Program-made: the position numbers and the translations under genes | Assembly: GCF_034190915.1 (NCBI RefSeq) | Contig: NW_026947545.1 | Span: 496,001 to 560,000, forward strand | Reading direction: 5' to 3' | DNA length: 64,000 nucleotides | Source of the DNA: Cavia porcellus | Taxonomy: Eukaryota > Chordata > Mammalia > Rodentia > Caviidae | Notes under the pieces: model-generated | The model's database searches: none | What the model was told of the DNA's origin: nothing | Seen by the model: the letters and a program-made list of their open reading frames with translations, nothing else | Part shown: positions 24,901-38,560 of the stretch, in pieces | Layout: each line of letters opens with the position of its first letter | How positions within the stretch are numbered: the first letter of the stretch is position 1

Positions 24901-25932
24901 GGTATGTGTTACATTACATTCACTAGTAGGAGTGAGAAAAACATTACGGGGTGGTGCGCATTGTATGGGTGTGTGTTACATTACATTCTATAGTAGGAGC
25001 GAGAAAAACATCACGGGGTGGTTCGCATTGTATGGGTGTGTGTTACATTACATTCACTAGTAGGAGTGAGAAAAACATCACGGGGTGGTGCGCATTGTAT
25101 GGGTGTGTGTTACATTATATTCACTAGTAGGAGTGAGAAAAACATCACGGGGTGGTGCGCATTGTATGGGTGTGTGTTACATTACATTCACTAGTAGGAG
25201 TGAGAAAAACATCGCGGTGTGGTGCGCATTGTATGGGTGTGTGTTACATTACATTCACTAGTAGGAGTGAGAAAAACATTTCGGGGTGGTGCGCGTTGTA
25301 TGGGTGTGTGTTATATTACATTCACTAGTAAGAGTGATAAAAATATCACGGGGTGGTGTAAATCGGAGTGTCTGAATTAGGATAGGCAGTGAGTGGCAAT
25401 GTAGGATGGAGAAAAGCACCGCGGGGTGGTCAGCATGGGGAGGTCAGGGAACATGCAGTGGCAATGTAGGATAGGTTTCTGAAAATCATCGCGGGGTGGT
25501 GCGCATTGTATGGGTGTGTGTTACATTACATTCACTAGTAGGAGTGAGAAAGACATCACGGGGTGGTGCGCATTGTATGGGTGTGTGTTACATTACATTC
25601 ACTAGGAGGACAGAGAAATACATCACGGGGTGGTGTGAATCGGAGGGTCTGAATTAGGATAGGCAGTGAGTGGCAATGTAGGATGGAGAAAAGTACCGCG
25701 GGGTGGTCAGCATGGGGAGATCAGGGAACATGTAGTGGCAATGTAGGATAGGTTTCTAAAAATCATCGCGGGGTGGTGCGCATTGTATGGGTGTGTGTTA
25801 CATTACATTCACTAGTAGGAGTGAGAAAAACATCACGGGGTGGTGCGCATTGTATGGGTGTGTGTTACATTACATTCACTAGTAGGAGTGAGAAAAACAT
25901 CAAGGGGTGGTGCGCATTGTATGGGTGTGTGT
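21692..25932 (+). repeat. 4.2-kb duplication, copy 2 (offset 5,602)
   Basis: This is the partner of about 16,090-20,330. It keeps the same private variants, including cattgtgagatcagg (about 22,632) and ataaaaatatcacgg. It departs from copy 1 at about 25,930, where copy 1 continues with a gtgttatattac unit and this copy with a normal gtgttacattac unit. Confidence 0.88.
21703..23346 (+). repeat. 822-bp tandem duplication, second occurrence
   Basis: The same 822-bp pair as at 16,101-17,744 recurs here, with units starting at 21,703 and about 22,525. It keeps the same distinction between cattgggag in the first unit and cattgtgag in the second, so it was copied as a ready-made pair by the 5,602-offset duplication. 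Confidence 0.82.
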
Positions 25933-28790
25933 TACATTACATTCACTAGTAGGAGTGAGAAAAACATCACCGGGTGGTGTGAATCGGAGTGTCTGAATTA
26001 GGATAGGCAGTGACTGGCGATGTAGAATGGAGAAAAGCACCGCAGGGTGGTCAGCATATGGAGGTCAGGGAACATGCAGTGGCAATGTAGGATAGGTTTC
26101 TGAAAAACATCGCGGGGTGGTGCGCATTGTATGGGTGTGTGTTACATTACATTCACTAGTAGGAGTGAGAAAAACATCACCGGGTGGTGCGCATTGTATG
26201 GGTGTGTGTTACATTATATTCACTAGTAGGAGTGAGAAAAACATCACGGGGTGGTGCGCATTGTATGGGTGTGTGTTACATTACATTCACTAGTAGGAGT
26301 GAGAAAAACATCACGGGGTGGTGCGCATTGTATGGGTGTGTGTTACATTACATTCACTAGTAGGAGTGAGAAAAACATCGCGTGGTGGTGCGCATTGTAT
26401 GGGTGTGTGTTACATTACATTCACTAGTAGGAGTGAGAAAAACATCTCGGGGTGGTGCGCATTGTATGGGTGTGTGTTACATTAATTTCACTAGTAGGAG
26501 TGAGAAAAACATCACGGGGTTTTGTGAATCAGAGGGTCTGAATTAGGATAGGCAGTAAGTGGCAATGTAGGATGGAGAAAAGCACCGCGGGGTTGTCAGC
26601 ATGTGGAGGTCAGGGAACATGCAGTGGCAATGTAGGATAGGTTTCTGAAAAACATCGCGGGGTTGTGCGCATTGTATGGGTGTTTGTTACATTACATTCA
26701 CTAGTAGGAGTGAGAAAAACATGAATGGGTGGTGCGCATTGTATGGGTGTGTGTTACATTACATTCACTAGTAGGAGTGAGAAAAACATCGCGGGGTGGT
26801 GCGCATTGTATGGGTGTGTGTTACATTAATTTCACTAGTAGGAGTGAGAAAAACATCGCGGGGTGGTGCGCATTGTATGGATTTGTGTTACATTACATTC
26901 ACTAGTAGGAGTGAGAAAAACATCGCGGGGTGGTGCGCATTGTATGGGGGTGTGTTACATTACATTCACTAGTAGGAGTGAGAAAAACATCACGGGGAGG
27001 TGCACATTGTATGGGTGTGTGTTACATTACATTCACTAGTAGGAGTGAGAAAAACATCACGGGGTGGTGCGCATTGTATGGGTGTGTGTTACATTACATT
27101 CACTAGTAGGAGTGAGAAAAACATCACGGGGTGGTGTGAATCGGAGGGTCTGAATTAGGATAGGCAGTGACTGGCAATGTAGGATTGAGAAAAGCACCGC
27201 AGGGTGGTCAGCATGGGGAGGTCAGGGAACATGCATTGGCAATGTAGGATAGGTTTCTGAAAAACATCGCGGGGTGGTGCGCATTGTATGGGTATGTGTT
27301 ACATTACATTCACTAGTAGGAGTGAGAAAAACATCACGGGTTGGTGCGCATTGTATGGGTGTGTGTTACATGACATTCACTAGTAGGAGTGAGAAAAACA
27401 TCACTGGGTGGTGTGAATCGGAGGGTCTGAATTAGAATAGGCAGTGAGTGGCAATGTAGGATGGAGTAAAGCACCGCGGGATGCTCAGCATGGGGAGGTC
27501 ATTGAACATGCAGTGGCAATGTAGGATATGTTTCTGAAAATCCTCTCGGGGTGGTGCGCATTGTATGGGTGTGCGTTACATTACATTCACTAGTAGGACT
27601 AAGAAAAAAATCACGGGGTGGTGTGAATCGGAGGGTCTGAATTAGGATGGGCAGTGAGTGGCAATGTAGGATGGAGAAAAGCACCGCGGGGTGGTCAGCA
27701 TGGGGAGATCATGGAAGATGCAGTGGCAATGTAGGATAGGTTTCTGAAAAACATCGTGGGGTGGTGCGCATTGTATGGGTGTGTGTTACATTACATTCAC
27801 TAGTAGGAGTGAGAAAAACATCACGGGATGGTGCGCATTGGATGGGTGTGTGTTACATTACATTCACTAGTAGGAGTGAGAAAATCATCACGGGGTGGTG
27901 CGCATTGTATGGGTGTGTGTTACATTACATTCACTAGCAGGAGTGAGAAAAACATCACGGGGTGGTGTGAATCGGAGGGTCTGAATTAGGATAGGCAGTG
28001 ACTGGCAATGTAGGATGGAGAAAAGCACCGCAGGGTGGTCAGCATGGGGAGGTCAGGGAACATGCAGTTGCAATGTAGGATAGGTTTCTGAAAAACATCG
28101 CGCGGTGGTGCGCATTGTATGGGTGTGTGTTACATTACATTCACTAGTAGGAGTGAGAAAAACATCACTGGTTGGTGTGAATCGGAGGGTCTGAATTAGA
28201 ATAGGCAGTGAGTGGCAATGTAGGATGGAGTAAAGCACCGCGGGGTGTTCAGCATGGGGAGGTCATTGAACATGCAGTGGCAATGTAGGATAGGTTTCTG
28301 AATATCATCGCGGGGTGGTGCGCATTTTATGGGTGTGTGTTACATTACATTCACTAGTAGGAGTGAGAAAAACATGACGGGGTGGTTCGCATGGTATGGG
28401 TGTGTGTGACATTACATTCAATAGTAGGAGTGAGAAAAACATCACGGGGTGGTTCGCATTGTATGGGTGTGTGTTACATTACATTCACTAGTAGGAGTTA
28501 GAAAAACATCACGGGGTGGTGCGCATTGTATGGGTGTGTGTTACATTACATTCACTAGTAGGAGTGAGAAAAACATCACGGTGTGGTGTGAATCGGAGGG
28601 TCTGAATTAGGATAGGCAGTGAGTGGCAATGTAGGATGGAGAAAAGAACCACGGGGTGGTCAGCATGGGGAGGTCAGGGAACATGCAGTGGCAATGTAGG
28701 ATAGGTTTCTGAAAAACATCGCTGGGTGGTGCGCAATGTATGGGTGTGTGTTACATTACATTCACTAGTAGGAGTGAGAAAAACATCACG
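24926..28790 (+). repeat. Long-range duplication copy, matched at 10.2-14.15 kb
   Basis: This is the partner of about 10,215-14,150. It carries the same rare variants in the same order: ataaaaatatcacgg, cctctcggggtgg with gactaagaaaaaaatc, and ggttcgcatggtatgg. Its first kilobase also belongs to the 5,602-bp-offset duplication, so segments here are mosaics of more than one duplication event. Confidence 0.8.
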
Positions 28791-29159
28791 GGGTGATGCG
28801 CATTGTATGGGTGTGTGTTACATTACATTCACTAGTAGGAGTGAGAAAAACATCACGGGGTGGGGCGCATTGTATGGGTGTGTGTTACATTACATTCACT
28901 AGTAGGAGTGAGAAAAACATCACGGGGTGGTGCGCATTGTATGGGTGTGTGTTACATTACATTCACTAGTAGGAGTGAGAAAAACATCACTGGGTGGTGT
29001 GAATCGGAGGGTCTGAATTAGAATAGGCAGTGAGTGGCAATGTAGGATGGAGTAAAGCACCGCGGGGTGTTCAGCATGGGGAGGTCATTGAACATGCAGT
29101 GGCAATGTAGGATAGGTTTCTGAATAGCATCGCGGGGTGGTGGGCATTGTATGGGTGTG

Positions 29160-32100
29160 TGTTACATTACATTCACTAGTAGGAGTGAGAAAAACATTGC
29201 GGGGTGGTGCGCATTGTATGGGTGTGTGTTACATTACATTCACTAGTAGGAGTGAGAAAAACATCGCGGGGTGGTGCGCATTGTATGGGTGTGTGTTACA
29301 TTACATTCACTAGTAGGAGTGAGAAAAACATCTCGGGGTGGTGCGCGTTGTATGGGTGTGTGTTATATTACATTCACTAGTAAGAGTGAGAAAAACATCA
29401 TGGGGTGGTGTGAATCGGAGGGTCTGAATTAGGATACGCAGTGAGTGGCAATGTAGGATGGAGAAAAGCACCGCGGGGTGGTCAGCATGGGGAGGTCAGG
29501 GAACATGCAGTGGCAATGTAGGACAGGTTTCTGAAAAACATCGCGGGGTGGTGCGCATTGTATGGGTGTGTGTTACATTACATTCACTAGTAGGAGTGAG
29601 AAAAACATCACGGGGTGGTGCGCATTGTATGGGTGTGTGTTACATTACATTCACTAGTAGGAGTGAGAAAAACATCACGGGGTGGTGCGCATTGTATGGG
29701 TGTGTGTTACATTACATTCACTAGTAGGAGTGAGAAAAACATCATGGGGTGGTGCGCATTGTATGAGTGTGTGTTACATTTCATTCACTAGTAGGAGTGA
29801 GAAAAACATCGCGGGGTGGTGCGCATTGTATGGGTGTGTGTTACATTACATTCACTAGTAGGAGTGAGAAAAACATCACAGGGTGGTGCGCATTGTATGG
29901 GTGTGTGTTACATTACATTCACTAGGAGGACTGAGAAAAACATCACGGGGTGGTGTGAATCGGAGGGTCTGAATTAGGATAGGCAGTGAGTGGCAATGTA
30001 GGATGGAGAAAAGTACCGCGGGGTGGTCAGCATTGGGAGATCAGGGAACATGCAGTGGCAATGAAGGATAGGTTTCTGAAAATCATCGCGGGGTGGTGCG
30101 CATTGTATGGGTGTGTGTTACATTACATTCACTAGTAGGAGTGAGAAAAACATCACGGGGTGGTGCGCATTGTATGGGTGTGTGTTACATTACTTTCACT
30201 AGTAGGAGTGAGAAAAACATCACGGGTTGGTGCGCATTGTATGGGTGTGTGTTACATTACATTCACTAGTAGGAGTGAGAAAAACATCACTGGGTGGTGT
30301 GAATCGGAGGGTCTGAATTAGAATAGGCAGTGAGTGGCAATGTAGGATGCAGTAAAGCACCGCGGGGTGTTTAGGATGGGGAGGTCATTGAACATGCAGT
30401 GGCAATGTAGGATAGGTTTCTGAATATCATCGCGGGGTGGTGCGCATTGTATGGGTATGTGTTATATTACATTCACTAGTAGGAGTGAGAAAAACATGAC
30501 GGGGTGGTGCGCATTTTATGGGTGTGTGTGACATTACATTCACTAGTAGGAGTGAGAAAATCATCTCGGGGTGGTGCGCATTGTATGGGTGTGTGTTACA
30601 TTACATTCACTAATAGGAGTTAGAAAAACATCACGGGGTGGTGCGCATTGTATGGGTGTGTGTTACATTACATTCACTAGTAGGAGTGAGAAAAACATTA
30701 CGGTGTGGGGTGAATCGGAGGGTCTGAATTAGGATAGGCAGTGAGTGGCAATGTAGGATGGAGAAAAGAACCGCGGGGTGGTCAGCATGGGGAGGTCAGG
30801 GAACATGCAGTGGCAATGTAGGATAGGTTTCTGAAAATCATCACGGGGTGGTGCGCATTGTATGGGTGTGTGTTACATTACATTCACTAGTAGGAGTGAG
30901 AAAAACATCACGGGGTGGTGCGCATTGTATGGGTGTGTGTTACATTACATTCACTAGTAGGAGTGAGAAAAACATCAAGGGGTGGTGCGCATTGTATTGG
31001 TGTGTGTTACATTACATTCACTAGTAGGAGTGAGAAAAACATCACCGCGTGGTGTGAATCGGAGGGTCTGAATTAGGATAGGCAGTGACTGGCAATGTAG
31101 GATGGAGAAAAGCACCGCATGGTGGTCAGCATATGGAGGTCAGGGAACATGCATTGGCAATGTAGGATAGGTTTCTGAAAAACATCGCGGGGTGGTGCGC
31201 ATTGTATGGGTGTGTGTTACATTACATTCACTAGTAGGAGTGAGAAAAACATCACGGGGTGGTGCGCATTGTATGGGTGTGTGTTACATTACATTCACTA
31301 GTAGGAGTGAGAAAAACATTGCGGGGTGGTGCGCATTGTATGGGTGTGTGTTACATTACATTCACTAGTAGGAGTGAGAAAAACATCGCGGGGTGGTGCG
31401 CATTGTATGGGTGTGTGTTACATTACATTCACTAGTAGGAGTGAGAAAAACATCTCGGGGTGGTGCGCGTTGTATGGGTGTGTGTTATATTACATTCACT
31501 AGTAAGAGTGAGAAAAACATCATGGGGTGGTGTGAATCGGAGGGTCTGAATTAGGATACGCAGTGAGTGGCAATGTAGGATGGAGAAAAGCACCGCGGGG
31601 TGGTCAGCATGGGGAGGTCAGGGAACATGCAGTGGCAATGTAGGACAGGTTTCTGAAAAACATCGCGGGGTGGTGCGCATTGTATGGGTGTGTGTTACAT
31701 TACATTCACTAGTAGGAGTGAGAAAAACATCACGGGGTGGTGCGCATTGTATGGGTGTGTGTTACATTACATTCACTAGTAGGAGTGAGAAAAACATCAC
31801 GGGGTGGTGCGCATTGTATGGGTGTGTGTTACATTACATTCACTAGTAGGAGTGAGAAAAACATCATGGGGTGGTGCGCATTGTATGGGTGTGTGTTACA
31901 TTTCATTCACTAGTAGGAGTGAGAAAAACATCGCGGGGTGGTGCGCATTGTATGGGTGTGTGTTACATTACATTCACTAGTAGGAGTGAGAAAAACATCA
32001 CAGGGTGGTGCGCATTGTATGGGTGTGTGTTACATTACATTCACTAGGAGGACTGAGAAAAACATCACGGGGTGGTGTGAATCGGAGGGTCTGAATTAGG

Positions 32101-35100
32101 ATAGGCAGTGAGTGGCAATGTAGGATGGAGAAAAGTACCGCGGGGTGGTCAGCATTGGGAGATCAGGGAACATGCAGTGGCAATGAAGGATAGGTTTCTG
32201 AAAATCATCGCGGGGTGGTGCGCATTGTATGGGTGTGTGTTACATTACATTCACTAGTAGGAGTGAGAAAAACATCACGGGGTGGTGCGCATTGTATGGG
32301 TGTGTGTTACATTACTTTCACTAGTAGGAGTGAGAAAAACATCACGGGTTGGTGCGCATTGTATGGGTGTGTGTTACATTACATTCACTAGTAGGAGTGA
32401 GAAAAACATCACTGGGTGGTGTGAATCGGAGGGTCTGAATTAGAATAGGCAGTGAGTGGCAATGTAGGATGCAGTAAAGCACCGCGGGGTGTTTAGGATG
32501 GGGAGGTCATTGAACATGCAGTGGCAATGTAGGATAGGTTTCTGAATATCATCGCGGGGTGGTGCGCATTGTATGGGTATGTGTTATATTACATTCACTA
32601 GTAGGAGTGAGAAAAACATGACGGGGTGGTGCGCATTTTATGGGTGTGTGTGACATTACATTCACTAGTAGGAGTGAGAAAATCATCTCGGGGTGGTGCG
32701 CATTGTATGGGTGTGTGTTACATTACATTCACTAATAGGAGTTAGAAAAACATCACGGGGTGGTGCGCATTGTATGGGTGTGTGTTACATTACATTCACT
32801 AGTAGGAGTGAGAAAAACATTACGGTGTGGGGTGAATCGGAGGGTCTGAATTAGGATAGGCAGTGAGTGGCAATGTAGGATGGAGAAAAGAACCGCGGGG
32901 TGGTCAGCATGGGGAGGTCAGGGAACATGCAGTGGCAATGTAGGATAGGTTTCTGAAAATCATCGCGGGGTGGTGCGCATTGTATGGGTGTGTGTTACAT
33001 TACATTCACTAGTAGGAGTGAGAAAAACATCACGGGGTGGTGCGCATTGTATGGGTGTGTGTTACATTACATTCACTAGTAGGAGTGAGAAAAACATCAA
33101 GGGGTGGTGCGCATTGTATTGGTGTGTGTTACATTACATTCACTAGTAGGAGTGAGAAAAACATCACCGCGTGGTGTGAATCGGAGGGTCTGAATTAGGA
33201 TAGGCAGTGACTGGCAATGTAGGATGGAGAAAAGCACCGCATGGTGGTCAGCATATGGAGGTCAGGGAACATGCATTGGCAATGTAGGATAGGTTTCTGA
33301 AAAACATCGCGGGGTGGTGCGCATTGTATGGGTGTGTGTTACATTACATTCACTAGTAGGAGTGAGAAAAACATCACGGGGTGGTGCGCATTGTATGGGT
33401 GTGTGTTACATTACATTCACTAGTAGGAGTGAGAAAAACATTGCGGGGTGGTGCGCATTGTATGGGTGTGTGTTACATTACATTCACTAGTAGGAGTGAG
33501 AAAAACATCGCGGGGTGGTGCGCATTGTATGGGTGTGTGTTACATTACATTCACTAGTAGGAGTGAGAAAAACATCTCGGGGTGGTGCGCGTTGTATGGG
33601 TGTGTGTTATATTACATTCACTAGTAAGAGTGAGAAAAACATCATGGGGTGGTGTGAATCGGAGGGTCTGAATTAGGATACGCAGTGAGTGGCAATGTAG
33701 GATGGAGAAAAGCACCGCGGGGTGGTCAGCATGGGGAGGTCAAGGAACATGCAGTGGCAATGTAGGACAGGTTTCTGAAAAACATCGCGGGGTGGTGCCC
33801 ATTGTATGGGTGTGTGTTACATTACATTCACTAGTAGGAGTGAGAAAAACATCACGGGGTGGTGCGCATTGTATGGGTGTGTGTTAGATTACATTCACTA
33901 GTAGGAGTGAGAAAAACATCACGGGGTGGTGCGCATTGTATGGGTGTGTGTTACATTACATTCACTAGTAGGAGTGAGAAAAACATCATGGAGTGGTGCG
34001 CATTGTATGGGTGTGTGTTACATTTCATTCACTAGTAGGAGTGAGAAAAACATCGCGGGGTGGTGCGAATTGTATGGGTGTGTGTTACATTACATTCACT
34101 AGTAGGAGTGAGAAAAACATCACAGGGTGGTGCGCATTGTATGGGTGTGTGTTACATTACATTCACTAGGAGGACTGAGAAAAACATCACGGGGTGGTGT
34201 GAATCGGAGGGTCTGAATTAGGATAGGCAGTGAGTGGCAATGTAGGATGGAGAAAAGTACCGCGGTGTGGTCAGCATTGGGAGATCAGGGAACATGCAGT
34301 GGCAATGTAGGATAGGTTTCTGAAAATCATCGCGGGGTGGTGCGCATTGTATGGGTGTGTGTTACATTACATTCACTAGTAGGAGTGAGAAAAACATCAC
34401 GGGGTGGTGCGCATTGTATGGGTGTGTGTTACATTACATTCACTAGTAGGAGTGAGAAAAACATCAAAGGGTGGTGCGCATTGTATGGGTGTGTGTTACA
34501 TTACATTCACTAGTAGGAGTGAGAAAAACATCACCGGGTGGTGTGAATCGGAGGGTCTGAATTAGGATAGGCAGTGACTGGCAATGTAGGATGGAGAAAA
34601 GCACCGCTGGGTGGTCAGCATATGGAGGTCAGGGAACATGCATTGGCAATGTAGGATAGGTTTCTGAAAAACATCGCGGGGTGGTGCGCATTGTATGGGT
34701 GTGTGTTACATTACATTCACTAGTAGGAGTGAGAAAAACATCACGGGGTGGTGCGCATTGTATGGGTGTGTGTTACATTATATTCACTAGTAGGAGTGAG
34801 AAAAACATCACGGTGTGGTGCGCATTGTATGGGTGTGTGTTACATTACTTTCACTAGTAGGAGTGAGAAAAACATCACGGGTTGGTGCGCATTGTATGGG
34901 TGTGTGTTACATTACATTCACTAGTAGGAGTGAGAAAAACATCACTGGGTGGTGTGAATCGGAGGGTCTGAATTAGAATAGGCAGTGAGTGGCAATGTAG
35001 GATGCAGTAAAGCACCGCAGGGTGTTTAGGATGGGGAGGTCATTGAACATGCAGTGGCAATGTAGGATAGGTTTCTGAATATCATCGCGGGGTGGTGCGC

Positions 35101-35937
35101 ATTGTATGGGTATGTGTTATATTACATTCACTAGTAGGAGTGAGAAAAACATGACGGGGTGGTGCGCATTGTATGGGTGTGTGTGACATTACATTCACTA
35201 GTAGGAGTGAGAAAATCATCTCGGGGTGGTGCGCATTGTATGGGTGTGTGTTACATTACATTCACTAGTAGGAGTTAGAAAAACATCACGGGGTGGTGCG
35301 CATTGTATGGGTGTGTGTTACATTACATTCACTAGTAGGAGTGAGAAAAACATTACGGTGTGGGGTGAATCGGAGGGTCTGAATTAGGATAGGCAGTGAG
35401 TGGCAATGTAGGATGGAGAAAAGAACCGCGGGGTGGTCAGCATGGGGAGGTCAGGGAACATGCAGTGGCAATGTAGGATAGGTTTCTGAAAATCATCGCG
35501 GGGTGGTGCGCATTGTATGGGTGTGTGTTACATTACATTCACTAGTAGGAGTGAGAAAAACATCACGGGGTGGTGCGCATTGTATGGGTGTGTGTTACAT
35601 TACATTCACTAGTAGGAGTGAGAAAAACATCAAGGGGTGGTGCGCATTGTATTGGTGTGTGTTACATTACATTCACTAGTAGGAGTGAGAAAAACATCAC
35701 CGGGTGGTGTGAATCGGAGGGTCTGAATTAGGATAGGCAGTGACTGGAAATGTAGGATGGAGAAAAGCACCGCATGGTGGTCAGCATATGGAGGTCAGGG
35801 AACATGCATTGGCAATGTAGGATAGGTTTCTGAAAAACATCGCGGGGTGGTGCGCATTGTATGGGTGTGTGTTACATTACATTCACTAGTAGGAGTGAGA
35901 AAAACATCACGGGGTGGTGCGCATTGTATGGGTGTGT
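29160..35937 (+). repeat. 2,122-bp higher-order repeat, three copies, third enlarged to 2,533 bp
   Basis: The approximate units are 29,160-31,281, 31,282-33,403 and 33,404-35,937. Fixed points at 2,122-bp spacing are 29,458/31,580/33,702, gaaaagtaccgcgg at 30,009/32,131/34,253 and atatggaggtcagg at about 31,130/33,252. In the third copy the last marker falls 2,533 bp on, an excess of 411 bp = 4A+BC, lying between about 34,430 and 34,840. The extra segment (caaagggtgg and caccgggtgg A units, a B, an atatggagg C, two A) has counterparts at 18.2-18.6 kb and 23.8-24.2 kb. The shorter copies are therefore best read as carrying a deletion. Confidence 0.87.
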
Positions 35938-35959
35938 GTTACATTATATTCACTAGTAG

Positions 35960-37250
35960 GAGTGAGAAAAACATCACGGGGTGGTGCGCATTGTATGGGT
36001 GTGTGTTACATTACTTTCACTAGTAGGAGTGAGAAAAACATCACGGGTTGGTGCGCATTGTATGGGTGTGTGTTACATTACATTCACTAGTAGGAGTGAG
36101 AAAAACATCACTGGGTGGTGTGAATCGGAGGGTCTGAATTAGAATAGGCAGTGAGTGGCAATGTAGGATGGAGTAAAGCACCGCGGGGTGTTCAGCATGG
36201 GGAGGTCATTGAACATGCAGTGGCAATGTAGGATAGGTTTCTGAATATCATCGCGGGGTGGTGCGCATTGTAAGGGTGTGTGTTACATTACATTCACTAG
36301 TAGGAGTGTGAAAAACATGACGGGGTGGTGCGCATTGTATGGGTGTGTGTGACATTACATTCAATAGTAGGAGTGAGAAAAACATCACGGGGTGGTTCGC
36401 ATTGTATGGGTGTGTGTTACATTACATTCACTAGTAGGAGTTAGAAAAACATCACGGGGTGGTGCGCATTGTATGGGTGTGTGTTACATTACATTCACTA
36501 GTAGGAGTGAGAAAAACATCACGGTGTGGTGTGAATCGGAGGGTCTGAATTAGGATAGGCAGTGAGTGGCAATGTAGGATGGAGGAAAGAACCGCGGGGT
36601 GGTCAGCATGGGGAGGTCAGGGAACATGCAGTGGCAATGTAGGATAGGTTTCTGAAAAACATCGCTGGGTGGTGCGCAATGTATGGGTGTGTGTTACATT
36701 ACATTCACTAGTAGGAGTGAGAAAAACATCACGGGGTGGTGCGCATTGTATGGGTGTGTTACATTATATTCACTAGTAGGAGTGAGAAAAACATCACGGG
36801 GTGGTGCGCATTGTATGGGTGTGTGTTACATTACATTCACTAGTAGGAGTGAGAAAAACATTGCGGGGTGTTGCGCATTGTATGGGTGTGTGTTACATTA
36901 CATTCACTAGTAGTAGTGAGAAAAACATCGCGGGGTGGTGCGCATTGTATGGGTGTGTGTTACATTACATTCACTAGTAGGAGTGAGAAAAACATCTCGG
37001 GGTGGTGCGCGTTGTATGGGTGTGTGTTATATTACATTCACTAGTAAGAGTGAGAAAAACATCATGGGGTGGTGTGAATCGGAGGGTCTGAATTAGGATA
37101 CGCAGTGAGTGGCAATGTAGGATGGAGAAAAGCACTGCGGGGTGGTCAGCATGGGGAGGTCAGGGAACATGCAGTGGCAATGTAGGACAGGTTTCTGAAA
37201 AACATCGCGGGGTGGTGCGCATTCTATGGGTGTGTGTTACATTACATTCA
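35960..37250 (+). repeat. Duplication copy, matched at 40.5-42.4 kb
   Basis: The match starts at offset 4,559 (tactttcact at 36,014/40,573; the rare attgtaagggtg at 36,272/40,831) and resumes at offset 5,166-5,168 (36,561/41,727; 37,122/42,290). The difference, 607 bp, is the length of a tandem duplication present only in the right-hand copy. Confidence 0.8.
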
Positions 37251-38513
37251 CTAGTAGGAGGGAGAAAAACATCACGGGGTGTTGCGCATTGTATGGGTGT
37301 GTGTTACATTACATTCATTAGTAGGAGTGAGAAAAACATCATGGGATGGTGCGCATTGTATGGGTGTGTGTTACATTACATTCACTAGTAGGAGTGAGAA
37401 AAACATCACTGGGTTGTGTGAATCGGAGGGTCTGAATTAGAATAGGCAGTGAGTGGCAATGTAGGATGGAGAAAAGCACTGCGGGGTGGTCAGCATGGGG
37501 AGGTCAGGGAACATGCAGTGGCAATGTAGGACAGGTTTCTGAAAAACATCTCGCGGTTGTGCGCATTGTATGGGTGTGTGTTACATTACATTCACTAGTA
37601 GGAGTGAGAAAAACATCACGGGTTGGTGCGCATTGTATGGGTGTGTGTTACATTACATTCACTAGTAGGAGTGAGAAAAACATCACTGGGTGGTGTGAAT
37701 CGGAGGGTCTGAATTAGAATAGGCAGTGAGTGGCAATGTAGGATGGAGTAAAGCACCACGGGGTGTTCAGCATGGGGAGGTCATTGAACATGCAGTGGCA
37801 ATGTAGGATAGGTTTCTGAATATCATCGCGGGGTGGTGCGCATTGTATGGGTGTGTGTTACATTACATTCACTAGTAGGAGTGAGAAAAACATGACGGGG
37901 TGGTTCGCATGGTATGGGTGTGTGTTACATTACATTCACTAGTAGGAGTTAGAAAAACATCACGGGGTGGTGCGCATTGTATGGGTGTGTGTTACATTAC
38001 ATTAACTAGTAGGAGTCAGAAAAACATGACGGTGTGGTGTGAATCGGAGGGTCTGAATTAGGATAGGCAGTGAGTGGCAATGTAGGATGGAGAAAAGAAC
38101 CGCGGGGTGGTCAGCATGGGGAGGTCAGGGAACATGCAGTGGCAATGTAGGATAGGTTTCTGAAAAACATCGCTGGGTGGTGCGCAATGTATGGGTGTGT
38201 GTTACATTACATTCACTAGTAGGAGTGAAAAAACATCACGGGGTGGTGCGCATTGTATGGGTGTGTGTTACATTATATTCACTAGTAGGAGTGAGAAAAA
38301 CATCACGGGGTGGTGCGCATTGTATGGGTGTGTGTTACATTACATTCACTAGTAGGAGTGAGAAAAACATCGCGGGGTGGTGCGCATTTTATGGGTGTGT
38401 GTTACATTACATTCACTAGTAGGAGTGAGAAAAACATCGCGGGGTGGTGCGCATTGTATGCGTGTGTGTTACATTACATTCACTAGTAGGAGTGAGAAAA
38501 ACATCTTGGGGTG

Positions 38514-38560
38514 TGTTACATTACATTCACTAGTAGGAGTGAGAAAAACATCTTGGGGTG
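38514..38560 (+). repeat. Truncated A monomer (47 bp)
   Basis: The first 20 bp of an A monomer are missing: catcttggggtg runs directly into tgttacattacattcac. The unit then ends in a second catcttggggtg, 47 bp after the first. The rare catctt variant on both sides implies the deletion arose within a freshly duplicated A pair. The repeat gtgtg at the break points to short-homology slippage. Confidence 0.85.

Noticed and set aside
16090..25932. Assembly artefact as sole explanation of the near-identical copies
   Set aside because: Not excluded, but copies differ at single bases (for example cactagtagtagtg near 18,703 against cactagtaggagtg at the matching place near 24,305), which favours real copies. 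Read coverage is needed to settle it.
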